DNA from: Nemopilema nomurai
Lineage: Eukaryota; Cnidaria; Scyphozoa; Rhizostomeae; Rhizostomatidae
Assembly: GCA_003864495.1 (NCBI GenBank)
Contig: ML133498.1
Location: 1,224,163 to 1,288,162, forward strand
DNA: 64,000 nt
Direction of reading: 5' to 3'
A program made the position numbers and the translations under genes. Every line of letters begins with the position of its first letter. Position 1 is the stretch's first letter. The notes under the pieces were generated by a model. That model did no database searches. It was not told the origin of the DNA and worked only from the letters and a program-made list of their open reading frames with translations. Positions 50,553-62,314 of this stretch are shown here, one piece after another.

Positions 50553-50763
50553 TCTGTTGATTACCTGAATGTGTTTTAGATAATGTTAAAATTTATAACA
50601 TAGTAGTTATCCAGTATTATTGTAACGGTCTGCAAATCAAGTCGACCTCCTGTGAAGCTATTTTGAATTATTTCAATTAAAATTCGAATCTCTTTGTTAA
50701 CAATGGTCAGCGGTTATTTTGTGAGATTTTTGTACAGAAAGTTGTGTACATTTCTTGAGTTCG

Positions 50764-50794
50764 AATAAACCTTGCATGTTTGTCTGGGAATAAA
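50764..50794 (+). terminator. AFTPH polyadenylation signals
   Basis: Two AATAAA hexamers, at 50764-50769 and 50789-50794, lie 212 and 237 bp after the AFTPH stop. Confidence 0.55.
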
Positions 50795-50811
50795 AGTTTT
50801 CTTGAAGCTGT

Positions 50812-52620
50812 TTAGCCAGCGTATTCGGTTACACAATATTTTGGCACCGGCTTTTGGTACGGTTTCAAGTTTCCAAACACCGGTTTTGTATTTAATGAAG
50901 CACTCCGGAGCTCTGTTGAAGCCTCCCTTGCAGTTATGTCAATGTCGACTATGATATTACTATTAATAGAGGATTTGCCAGTCTGTGCCGAACATGAGGG
51001 GCCACACAGCATTGTGACAAAGTGTGTGTCACCTCCGCTCTTTTGATCTTTACTTTGAAGCAAAAGTCAATTACTGCGAATGTTGCATTTTTGTTTTCGC
51101 TTTGAAAAACCTTTTTTCCATGACCGCAAGGAGCAAGTAAAAAACTTTTGTGTTAAAAATGTAACTAAATTTGGGGTGTCTGGAGATTAAATCGATCTTG
51201 GTTAATTTATCTTCTTGGTTAACGTATTCTCCAGGGCAAGCTGACCTAGACATGTGAAAGAGATATTAATTTGTTCTTGGTAGCCATTTTGGCAACGGAT
51301 GTAAATATTGCTATTTCATGTACGCCTAGACCAAATGAAAATCAACTATTCCCAAACACGTCCAATATAAGCTACCTGATTTCTATCCCTGTGTTTATAG
51401 TCAGACATTCGCCAAATTTCAACTTTTACGAGGATCTGCTACAATGATGTTGAAGGTCACAATAGGGCAGGTTGCTCTCTAAATGTCAACAGGCTTAATA
51501 ATCATAGCTAAGTGACATCTTAAAAATCATTTTGCTCAACTTCCCACGACGAATGAAGGGCTTATCCCCCATTCTCTCTTCTGCCACTGGTCAGGCTCGT
51601 AGCAAAAAAAGAGATCGAGAAGCAACTTCAACTTAACCTTATATGTACGACCACTTTGAGAGAGTTCAACAGTCTCCTTGTGCTTTCGTTGAGCGTCAAC
51701 GTCGGAGAAGGTACTGAGAACCGTCCTGTTCGATGCATCACAAGCGTTATAGCTTTGCATATGTAGCAACAAGCACTGAAGCGAAGGATTGAAATGCCGC
51801 ACTCCAGTGGCTTTTTGCTTTGTGCTCTATGGCTTTGTTTATCCAAGTACAATCTTTAGAAGCATCCACGCTACACCACAGAAGGCACATAATGATTCTA
51901 ATCGATCTTTGCAGGGAAGATATGTACCCTTGTTTCCATCTAGGTATGAGTTGGAGTTCATATTTTTTCATATACATTCATATCAAATTATTTATAATAC
52001 AAGATCCCTTCAGCATAATCATATTCATATTAAATTATTTGCAACACATGATCCAACTTATGCACCTTATGAACGTATTCTCGTTGAATATTACTCGCAG
52101 ACATATGAGTCAGGGTCCTTTTTGCCTTCGCGGATTCGAAAGAGCAGCCCCATCCGAAGATTGAATCCCCCCTCAGTGAAACCGCAGTAACCTCATAACA
52201 TAGGCCTTTGTTCGATCAAATGTGTATGTATGAAAACAGCCATTGATACAAACGTGTGGAACAGAGACCACGCCTGAGTGACTTAACCGCTGAAATAAGT
52301 CATCCCCCTTTATGTCGCATTCCAATTTGGACGCAGCGCATGTCGCGCACCGTAACCACTCTGTTTCGATGTTTTGGTCCACGAGGAGGCCAGTTTCCTG
52401 AATTAGTGTCGTTAATTGCGTACCCGGCTTTTTTAAAATTGTAGTTGAAGTCCATTGCAAGCGGAGATGGAGCAAACTTGTTCATAGAGCCTTCGAATGA
52501 GATGGTGTTCCCGTGTAAGTTGATTTCGTTCTTTTCTTCTGCATGCTCAAATTACTTTTATATCAATCGGGAGTGTTTGTTGTGGGCTACTATTCTCAGA
52601 TGCGCTTTTTCTGTTTCCTA
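50812..52620 (-). other. Unassigned minus-strand ORFs, possible gene fragments
   Basis: Several minus-strand frames look more protein-like than chance: 50812-51063 (83 codons, GPSCSAQTGKSS...), 51536-51802 (88 codons, SNRTVLSTFSDVDAQRKHKE...), and an 81-codon open stretch at about 52300-52545 containing MDFNYNFKKAGYAINDTNSG. A following frame at 52173-52300 includes SHSGVVSVPHVCING. I could not join them by splice phase or recognise a family. They may be exons of one unannotated gene or decayed transposon sequence. Confidence 0.2.
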
Positions 52621-53437
52621 CTCAAATCATTAAAGTAATCGGTTGTAGAAGTTATGAGATGCTTGAGAATTCCTGGTCCGTAACAATGATGAGAGGATAT
52701 GGCTCGTTTAGAAACGAACAACTCTGAGGATTTTCCAATCGATTGATTAATCATGCAGACGGCTTGTTTTCCCTTAACCCGTCAAGGAAAAACTTCCGCT
52801 TGCCAGACGCGTGAAATTCGTGACGATGAGAATTACGATTGTCGAATTTTCCCTCCCGGACTTTCAGCCAAATATTTCCGTATCAATCCGCCGGTCAACT
52901 TTGTATGGCTTGTAGGCAAGGAGTGATTCATTGAAAACGCCTTTCTAAGCTCTGATTGTTCGTACTTGAATATTTAAATCTAAGGAGAAAGTTTTACATT
53001 CCCAATCAACTATAACTGAGGGCCGGCCAAGAGCTGAATACGAATAGTTGTCACAGTTTTGTTTATATTGGCTATCTCGAATGCCCAGACAACTGGCATG
53101 AAATCGCGCATCAAGGTCAATGAACATAATAATAATGTCCATAATTTTAAACGTGAATTTTCGTGTTGTCTAGTGAGTAACACTTGGCGTAGTTAGGTGA
53201 TCGGATTCTGTCGACGTCATGGCTTTCTTAACCAATGATTAGAGTATAATAAGGAAACATGTTTTGTGGTAAATCATCTCTCTATTATGGAGATCTGGTT
53301 CATTGACATCCAAAAAGCAGAGAATTTCTGCCGAAAAAAGATTTAATCCTAGGGAATACCTAAAGGAGGATCAAAATACATGTATTTCGCACATGCACCA
53401 CCTATTCAACAAAATCACCTGCATAAGAGCAGGTTAA

Positions 53438-53830
53438 CTACGAAACAAGATGTGTGCTCTGGAAGTTTTCAAAAGTTTGAATAGCGTATCGCCACACGCC
53501 TTTCGAAACTATTTCACTAGAGTAAAACACAGGCAGTGTACTCGTGCCAATGCAAAAAATATTGTTTTGCCCAAAGTACAATCAGAAGCAGGCAAGAAGG
53601 CCTTTTACTTTCAAGGAGCAAAGATTTTTAATAAACTAACAGACGAAATGAAGTGTGAAACTTCAATTCTAAGATTAAAGACTTTTTGTAAAAATTTTAA
53701 CTTCGACTTTTAAGATTTAATTTTCATCATGTATTTAATTTTTATTTCGGTAATCCATGTATATTTTAGACAGGTCCTTTATTGATAACAGCACGTTGTT
53801 GCTGACCAAAGTTAACCTGTATAAATATGA

Positions 53831-53861
<31 letters not shown>
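53438..53861 (+). mobile_element. 3' end of a non-LTR retrotransposon (LINE)
   Basis: The ORF at 53450-53713 (NKMCALEVFKSLNS ... GKKAFYFQGAKIFNKLTDEMK) matches the C-terminal tail after the reverse transcriptase in CR1/L2-like LINEs. There a short-ORF element reads roughly 'Y..R...G...F...P...GKKAF...GAK.WN.L'. A stop follows, then a short UTR and a TTA/TAT trinucleotide run at 53829-53861, typical of the simple 3' tails of these elements. Upstream frames are closed by stops, so the copy is 5'-truncated and inactive. Target duplications were not found. Confidence 0.7.
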
Positions 53862-53862
<1 letters not shown>

Positions 53863-54644
53863 GAGTGACAAGGAAGCATAAAGAAGGCCTTGCAGATCCT
53901 GAACAATATTCACAAAGAGTAGCCCTTTTTACGGACACAGAGACAGAATCCTCTTTGACTTGTTTCACACATATTCGCACTTCTGCCCTTCTTGCAGGAT
54001 GTCATTCTCAATGCCTTCTATGGCACATCGGAAGTCAACTTCTTAAAGTTATTCTACGAATTTAATAACCTAGCTAGAGGGGTGTCCTAAGCGTTGCAAG
54101 ATGAAACTTCAGCCTGTTTTCCTTTAAACGAAGGTTAGTTTGGGGTTTGCAAGTCAAGTGAACGCTTTCCGGTAAATTGATAAATTAGGAAAATGCTCTG
54201 AATATTCTAAGGCCCCGATAGGTAATTTTCAAAACCCCAAGTAAAATCTTTTTGTCAATCTTGGTGGCCAATTTTTCAAATGCTTCGTATGCTGCTGGTT
54301 GTTTCCATAACATCGTCTTCGGTTAGGATTAATTCCGTTTCAAAAGCCTATTGAAGCTTCAATAATGGAATTATGCCTGAATTTTCATAACGCAACATAA
54401 TCTCTGATGTTGCTTAGACGATTTAAGTGGTACTGTTGTCAATACTAGTAGAACGAAGTTGAGTGGGACATCGAAAACAAGTCGTATCAACTGCTTCCCT
54501 GTTTCTGGCGTCCTTTGTACTTGGTCTGTTTGGCATTAAAAAAACATTTGCTTTCAATGTTTAATCGCAAAATGATTTATTTTAAACTTTGCCCAGAAAC
54601 ACATTTATTTAGAGCGCTGACCATGGTCCTTTGCTTTATTCCAG
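53862..54644. other. Intergenic or intronic DNA before the first C2 gene
   Basis: The first exon or exons of the following C2 gene should lie here or further left, but I could not pick them. No other feature is visible. Confidence 0.35.
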
Positions 54645-55513
54645 GGTACGCAATCGTCATCACGGGTCTCGCTGGGACTCTAGTTCTAGCTGTGGTGACA
54701 ATCATTGTTTTGCGTCTTATTCTTTCCCACTTTCGGGCAAGGTCGCAAGAAAAAGCTGCGTATGCCAAACTGACGAATACAGAAGACGTCAGTGGTAACG
54801 AAGAGGATGTCCCATCAAAGCCGCTAAGAACACAACTGGACACTTTCCGACAAAAGCTAGGCCAAAAACCTGAAGCGAGTAGCTTTGATAACTTTGAGAC
54901 GTCCTCAACTCAAAGCGAGGTTGCAGTGGTTAAAGACGTCTATGCAGAATATTGTCAATCTGATGTTGATGCTTGTAGTGAGCAGGAATCGCTGTCTGCT
55001 TATGGTGACACGGCTCTGGGCGAAAGTGCAAGTAGCCTGCGACGGGAGAGTACATTGAGAGCGGACATTTTGAGCGGCACTAATAAGGCTCTTGTTCAGC
55101 TTTCTTTGATATTCAACGAGGAAAAGAAATACCTTGCTGGGAAAATAATATCAATCGAAGGCATTCCACTTCCTTCCGCGGGTGGGCCTAATCACGTGAA
55201 AGTACACGTGGTCTATTTGCCTGCTATGAAGTACATCCTCAAGACAAAATATTACACTTCGACTGGTTCGACGTTAAAGATGAACAAGTATTTTAAGTTG
55301 AAATTCAGACAGTCTCCTGATCCTTACAAGTCGGCTGTTCGACTCAGAATATATGGGCGACGGTTGAGGTTAGGTATTCCCGGCCAAGATAAATGCTTGG
55401 GGGAGGTCTATGTTGAAGTAACAGAGATCGTTTCTTCTAGGGGTGGTTTGACCCTACGAAAGGTTGTTTTCCCAAAGGGGGTGTCAAAAGCGGTAAATGA
55501 CTTCACCAACTAA
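54645..55513 (+). CDS. Single-pass membrane protein with one degenerate C2 domain (3' exon)
   Basis: The exon begins at acceptor TTTATTCCAG|GG (phase 1) and runs 288 codons to TAA 55511-55513. It opens GYAIVITGLAG and a membrane segment (TLVLAVVTIIVLRLIL), then basic residues, an acidic Ser-rich linker of about 110 residues, and a C2 domain: ALVQLSLIFNEEKKYLAGKI, HVKVHVVYLPAMKYILKTKYY, LKLKFRQSP-like core, and RLRIYGRRLRLGIPGQDKCLGE. The fold order is that of synaptotagmin-type C2, but the loop that carries calcium-binding Asp residues (DYDRFS in synaptotagmins) is YGRRLRLG, so it should not bind calcium there. The ORF extends upstream to an ATG at 54515, but the good acceptor and its match in the paralogue at 61626-62314 suggest that this extension is intron and that a signal-peptide exon lies upstream. 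I know no named family for it. Confidence 0.75.
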
Positions 55514-58500
55514 GACGTCGAAATTGAAAAGGCTTTGGGTAAATGCTCCATGCAATAGGCCCTTAGTCTGAACTCCATAACCAGGCTCTTCCTTATGTCC
55601 TCTGACAAATATTAGTTTACAATTTCGTTCAATAACTGACTGTACAATGGAAGAGGTTGTACCTTCCAGTATACAGCTATCTTTTTTGAGTAATTTTCTT
55701 TTCTCACGTCTCTGCACAGTATCTTATCCAACGACGTAGGGACAGAGTTGCATCGGCTCATTACCAAATTAAAACTAAGACAGAAAAGACTTCTAACACA
55801 GGTTATAACCCCTATAGTCCATTCGCGTGTTACTTTGGTTGTAAAAGGACGAGCGTGTTTACAACTTAGATGGGCGATCCAAAATTTGCAAACTGCAATG
55901 TTAGCCCGCAGCTATTCAAATGAGACAGAGACACACGTATCTTTAGAACGAGACTAGAAACTAAGCAACGTGCAAGAGATTTTCCCGCCAATTTTTAAGC
56001 TCTCTGCTAGGTTCTAGGCTCTGTACACGCCATTTCATGTAAGCTATTGAAATTAATGTAGTTTTGTATCTGCGACTTTTGAGAATGCGTTGTAGAGAGA
56101 CTTCTTCAACGTTAGTACAGGGCCTCCGACGAAGGGGGGGCGGGGGGGGGGGCCATGGCCCCTGCACTTTTTTGAAAAACAATAGAGCTTTTCTAAATAT
56201 ATTTTGTTATGATTGCTAAAATCTCCCTTGGCCCCTCCGATTTCCAACCTGCGTCGGAGCCCATGTAGTAGGTTTGAAGCGTTCAATGAACTTGACGTAC
56301 GATAAACGGAGCTTAGCATGGCAATATTTGCTATTATTCACCCTGGTAATGCCAACAACCAATTCCAGCTGGCAAAATGGATGCCTGAAGCCTTGTGGAT
56401 TGAGTACGTATCTGTTGTGTGGAATAATATTTTGTCGTTCTTCATACTTTGATATCAGAAATATTATTATCAGAGTGAATTTTTTTGGTGATCGCTATTA
56501 TTTGGCCCTTCCAAGGTTTTGCTGGCTTTTTAAGTCTATTGTGTTTACTAACCATTCACTTCAGACATTTCTTAAAACTGGGAAAAAATTGATTACCCAA
56601 GAGTTTTTACCTCTAAGAACATACTAATCTGCTCTTGAGACTACTGTTAGTTTAGCTTGATTTGGTCTCTAAAAAGCAGAAGTTGGATGTTTTAAACGTG
56701 CAACTTTATAACACTGTAAGAGTTGACATTTTTATTTGAATGAAAGCTACACTTCCTGTAGAAGGATTGACGGCGACTGTGAGGCAAATTTAGTGGCTTC
56801 ACTCTTTAAAAAATTGGTGAAGGCAAACTAATACATTGCTGTTTGATTAATAATTTCGTCAATGTGGCATTAAAACATGAAATTATAATGTCTCTTTACT
56901 GTTCTTCGGGATTTCAACACCGATAGGTAGCCATATTGCTTCAACAACGTAACGAGTCAATGTCAAAATTGTTCACAGTGTTTACAAATCTGACTTTATG
57001 GATTGATATCCAATTCTTCAAAAAATCAGTTTGTTAATCCATATTTTGGCCTCATAATATAATTATTTGTTTCTTGTTTGACAAGGCTAGTGATAAATTA
57101 TGCTAAAGAAGTAGGATCTTTCCATTTGCTGTTTGACTCCGAGAATCAAACAGCTCTTCCCATTTTCATTAAGAATTCAAACGACCTCTTTCTATTCGAC
57201 AAATGACTATTGCATGATGATCACATTTTGCATGAAAGACAGAGTCGCAACCTGAAGCTCTACGTTCGTTTTACCAAGCAAACTCTACCGACACTGCAAA
57301 ATACCCTAGGCAATTTAAACTCCGGCCAACCCAATCCCGGGACACAGTGGGGAAATTGACATTAGGACACTGTTACTTCCCCGCTCTTTCTCCGGTTATT
57401 GGGGGCTCATTTGCCTGCTAAATTCACCACCTTCAATTTCCTGGGTATTTCAGAAGCTTTATGCTTTAGAAAGAAGTGCATTACATGGCCTACGCCACGA
57501 ACTTGAAAGTGAGGGCAGGCCATGACTAATGAATTGTACTTGAATCAAGTAGCTCGAATCTGCTATATTTTATGGCTATATTGGAATTACATTTTCTGTC
57601 GTGAGTTCGAGTCTCGCTCGGGTAGGTTATTTTTCCGCATTCTCTATAGCTAAATTTTTCGCAAAAAAATGGGGAGGGGGCTGCATTAGCAAAACTTGAT
57701 TTTTCATTCTTTGAACATTACTCACCAATCGGCCATAGCTAAAGTCACATCATTGAAGTAGCTCTCATTGAAGTAGCTCCTCCCCCATAGTCACTGTGCT
57801 ACTATCATTTAATCTGAGAAGCATTAGTACACGCACTATCCTTCTTCCAGATACCTGCTAGTATCAGGTTGTCTCGAAGATTATATCGTCTTACAAAACT
57901 GCATTCTACTGGATTCTAAACTGCCTTAGAAATGTTTCAATTGACTAGTGCAAAAACGCATTGCAGCAAATGGCAAACCATCATTATTCTCAAGACATAT
58001 TCACCTTCCTCCTAAATAAGGGCGAAAATTGGCATTTCTGTAGTCACTTTTTGACGGCTTTTATTGCTATTTTATAACTTAAGTCCTCTCTCAAATCAAC
58101 CCTAATCAGAAATACTTTTCACCTCAATCAACTACAAGGAAGCTTCTTCAATCTTTTTTTATTCCAAAAAATTACACAAAAATCAACAAAGAAGTAAGTA
58201 CCCCTTGCTGCCGTCTAGGCCTCTAATGAATGCAATTATTGAAAAGGGCTTCAGCATATTCTTAGAACTTTATTCCTCCTAAAATTGAATCAAATAACCC
58301 ATATAGGTTTGCAAATAGTATAATTGAACTAGTATAACTCTCATATAGTATAACTCTCATCGACCTAGAGTGGTCGCTCACAGGGGCTCGATTTGATTCT
58401 TTCTAAGCGAGGAATGGGTCATTTGCCAAACAGGCCTTATATCATTGAACTCTTGCAGACATCGAGTCATGGAAAGCGTATAACCAAACTGCTAAAGTTG

Positions 58501-59949
58501 CTGAGTCATTATATTAGTTTAACCAAGCTGAATGGCTGTCAAGTACGGTGGCCCCAATTTCAGTTTCTCACAGCAAATTCAACTTTCACAGCAAACTCGA
58601 GGATATGTTAGCATACGGAACCGAGGCTGCATGTGTTTCTTTTTCTGACTTTCGTTCAACGACTTTGGCTGCAAAAAGGTTGTCGTTGGGTAGTCTTTTA
58701 TCCAGGACCGTGAAAGCAGGAGTTTTTGCACAATTTGAAACTATAAATGTCCATTTACCATGACTCAATGCCTTCAAAGCATATTCTGATCAGGCTCTGT
58801 ACCCCCTTTATCGCCTCTTTATCAAAGTATTCGTTAAACATTGGAATCATATTGAATTATAAAAGACTTTTAATGGGGGACATTCTACTTTGACATCCAA
58901 ACTTTTGAATAAACAAATTAAAAACGTTTTGATCTTGCCGTCTCTTTTTTTGCACTAAAGATAGTTTATATTAGCTAGGACCATGATTTTCTTCTCGACT
59001 CATTGTTTTTATGATATTATCTTATATGTGCTTGCAAGAAAACAAACAACACGGCCCACAATTCTTTCTTGCTGCTTCATCATGATCGAAATAGCTGTGG
59101 TTTGTCTGCTCATAAAAGAATGCTTAAATTTTGGTTGAGATTGAAATACCTGGATTAATAAACGCTGATCCGATTTCAAATGCTAAGTCACTTTCTGGGA
59201 TAGCGGCGGTTTTTTCTCGGCTACAAACGGATGCTGTTAGCACAATGGGCTTATATGAGATAGTCGTTAGGTCATACGCAAAAAACCCCAGATAACAAAT
59301 GCGAATACACAGTCACAAAATACGAGTTTATATTCTCTGGCACAATGAAAAGCACCTTAATAATTCAAATTTCGAGCAAGACTCTTCTTCGAACGTTTTA
59401 TTCAATAGCTCCTGCCAAGGGTAAGGACTCAGACCCGCTTGTCAAAAGCATTAAAACGTGATAATTCGATTTATTTTTTAATTTGGAGTGCACCGATATC
59501 TTCAATTTATGGCATAAGACAATTCTGTACCCCTCTCAAAATTTTTGCAGCAGCCATGGCATGGTACAAGTCACCTTCATAAGGAGACCCCATTCTCCTC
59601 AATGAACTAATGCCTTCGACTTTTAACTCTTGTACCTCTACCTCTCAAACGTTCTAATACGTCTTTTCAATTGCAATCCACACAAACCGAGGCACCTTTG
59701 TACCATTTTCTAAAAAGTGGGGTGGGATGGCCCCTCTGCCCTGTTCCTACTTTGAATTGTGGCCACTGCTGAAAACTTTGAATTCATTTTAAAAAGTGCA
59801 GTGAAAACCATGTCATCATCTAGCGTTTAAACCTCAAGCTAAATGCAATCATGTGTCCTAAGGTAATGGATCTAGTCTTGATATGGTTATGAAGAAAGGC
59901 TGATCCCTGTTCAAAGGCTCCGAAAGGGTTTCCGCAAATCAAGCTTTCT
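55514..59949. other. Gene-poor DNA between the two C2 genes
   Basis: Apart from the MITE at 56118 I see no exon or RNA gene. ORFs at 56274-56627, 58393-58611 and 58548-58763 have no recognised similarity and no splice or polyadenylation context. Confidence 0.4.
56118..56265. mobile_element. Short MITE-like element with G-rich core (148 bp)
   Basis: The imperfect terminal inverted repeats are CAGGGCCTCCGACGAAGG (left) and the complement of CCTGCGTCGGAGCCCATG (right), about 15 of 18 positions paired. TAGTA flanks both ends (56113-56117 and 56266-56270), a possible partial target duplication. The left part carries a G run of about 20 with one C. It has no coding capacity. Confidence 0.6.
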
Positions 59950-59957
59950 ATTCCTTG

Positions 59958-60106
59958 CAGGGGCGGAGCTGGTGAGGTATTCTTGAGAGGAAACCAAGCG
60001 TCACAAGCGTCATTTTTTCAAGTACCAAGCCCTTTGCCTGTTCGCAGCACCCTTCCAGCTCCTTGAGGCAAGGCCCCCCCTAGGCTCCCCCTTAGCTCTG
60101 GGCCTG
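59958..60106. mobile_element. hAT-type MITE (149 bp) with 8-bp target duplication
   Basis: It starts CAGGGGCGGAGCTGG and ends AGCTCTGGGCCTG, whose complement CAGGCCCAGAGCT pairs imperfectly with the start. The perfect 8-bp duplication ATTCCTTG is at 59950-59957 and 60107-60114. The end sequence is related to the pair in the AFTPH intron, so the same transposase family probably mobilised it. Confidence 0.85.
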
Positions 60107-60114
60107 ATTCCTTG

Positions 60115-61625
60115 CGTATAATGGATGTTATTTAATATATGAATCCGAAGGACAATTCAATATGTGAGGGTAGCCAACGAATAAACGATGTAAATCTGTA
60201 TACAAAATGCTCCTTTCTTTTCTTCCGACATAATATCTTCCCTGATTGCTACATACATTGCATGCATCAAACGGTATACGAACGTAACATGGGCGTAACC
60301 TTTCACAAGGGTTACCCCAGCGGTTTGCGACAACAGATACATCTCACATGTGTATGTCTAAACGTTCAAAACAACATGTAGGCAACAAGACCTTTTTCAA
60401 GAATCTTTCTTTTAAAAGAATGCATGCTTAAACGGCGTTCCTTGCTGCTACATATCCGTAATTCATACCGTAGACTGAATCTCTCCCGAGACTCAACGTT
60501 GGGAAATTTTTGCCATGCGGAAAATGCAGCGACTATTGTTCTAGACTTTTGTAAAGTTCTAATTTCCAAATTTCCCTAAACAACACCTTTTGAACATTCC
60601 AATGTCTTCGATTGGCTTTCTGGAAAACTCCACATTCCAGCACAATTCGGTTGTGTGCTCAGTGTTCCAAAACCGTGCCTTGATCTTACTTTTATCGTGT
60701 CATCCAGCTCTCCGTTTTTTATAATCCGTATTAAGTATTGACCCAGATCTGAATATAAAAGATTCATACAAAGGTCGTACGTGACAACACGCCACAAGTT
60801 GGTTGCTGTATAAGCTATAGTTAGTTGGTGGCTGATTGCTAGTGTTTGGCCGAAAAACTATGCTTTGCCTTTATTTGTTTCTTTCTGCCCTTACAATAAC
60901 ATTTGTAAAAATGCACACTACATTAACTTTGAATTAATAAATTTCTTTTTTAGCCGAATCCGATGCGCGTATATACCACTACTGTTCAGTTTCTGTGGTT
61001 TATCAAATTTTCTACATTCTAAACTAAATTGAGGTTATATCGCAGAACTAAATCTCTAACTAGAACTTTATTTTTTTATGTCTTTCAATCTTCCTCTTTT
61101 TATAATTGCACGCATTATTCTTGCCAGTACTCGAGTTCTGTGCGCTTTTTTAACCTTCCCGGCATTGTATGACGTTTCCTACATTTCTTCACATTAAGCA
61201 TATGCTAACGCACAATCAAAGTGAGGTTGTTTGTTTACTGCCTGTGTCTTTTTCGTTAAAGAGATCTGGAGGTATAGACTTGATGTGGGATGGTGATAAG
61301 TTGTTCAGATACAGGCACACCCGTCAGGTCGATTGATTATATAAAATATTTTCCACCAAGGTATTGTTTGAAAGGGCATCTCAACCCAATTCGATTAAGT
61401 CTGCATTCTTCCAAAAATCTACTCTTTCATCAACTTATTTCAGCTTCAAAATGACATTTCTTATTTCAAAAGACATTTGCTCCAATTTGGAAGAAATCAG
61501 TAAGGCATTTCCACCTTGGCAAAAATCATTTCCAAATTCTGAAAAATGAAGACCACGCTATATTAGTTAATTTTTTAGTAAAGAAGTGATAGATATGCAT
61601 TAAAAATTATCGAAGGTTTATCTGG
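60115..61625. other. Intergenic DNA
   Basis: This is AT-rich. I see nothing beyond short ORFs without similarity. Confidence 0.4.
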
Positions 61626-62314
61626 TCAGAATCCATCATTGGGGCTGGGGAATGTCTCTGCCATCGGAGTGATTGCTTCTTTAGTCAGAATTTCCGTTCC
61701 CACCTCCAGTTTTCTGACAAACCTAGTTAGGTCAATGTTTGCCTCTCCAAGAATCCTCTCTCTTGTGACTGGCACCCCAAACTCAAAGCGCCTACCATAC
61801 ACTCGGATACGCAATATTCCAACTTTCAAACTGTCAAAATCGGCGTTTTTCAGGCCAACTGTTATTGGGACTGAAAGTTCGTCAAGTGAACGATATCCAC
61901 TACGAGCCCTCAGTCTCTTTGACGCAAGCAGCGTCACGTGTAAGCGAATAATACTGGCGTTTTTTTCCTGAAAGTTGAATATGCCAGTCATGTTCTTTAC
62001 GGAACAGGTGAGGTACTTTTTATCCTTCATGTACGATAGCATAACAGTCATCGAAGCGTGGTCAATCATTTCGAATGCTTGTTCTGCCTCGTTTTCGCTA
62101 AGAGGATCCTCTTTTCCAATCGCAGCATAGTCTACCATTTTTATTGCAGCCTCCGCATCTTCTGCTGCCTCAATTTCGTCGCAGGATTCACTATACGTCT
62201 CTACCGCAGTTTCAGTGTTGCCTCTGAGAAATACATTTGCTTTCCAATATATTAAGACGAGCATCAACAAAGCAAATAGCACGAAGCTCAGAAACATGGT
62301 TCCTGGAAGATACC
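61626..62314 (-). CDS. Second single-pass membrane protein with a degenerate C2 domain (3' exon)
   Basis: This paralogue of the gene at 54645-55513 is in convergent orientation. The exon begins at acceptor TTCTCGAAG|GG (62314), phase 1, reads GYLPGTMFLSFVLFALLMLVLIYW (membrane segment), and then has an acidic linker with two related stretches (AIKMVDYAAIGKEDPLSE and AFEMIDHASM). The C2 domain follows (KKYLTCSVKNM, SIIRLHVTLLASKRLRAR, GILRIRVYGRRFEFGVP, RILGEANIDLTRF), ending at TGA 61626-61628. Shared with its partner are KKYL, the LRI-YGRR motif in place of the calcium loop, LGE, and the exon start. The ATG at 62297 may serve as a start, but by analogy it is probably internal. Upstream exons should lie right of 62314; I could not find them. 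Confidence 0.72.

Noticed and set aside
57540..57640. tRNA-like B box (GAGTTCGAGTCTCGCTC)
   Set aside because: No matching acceptor stem, D arm or anticodon arm can be drawn upstream; at most it is a tRNA-derived SINE relic.
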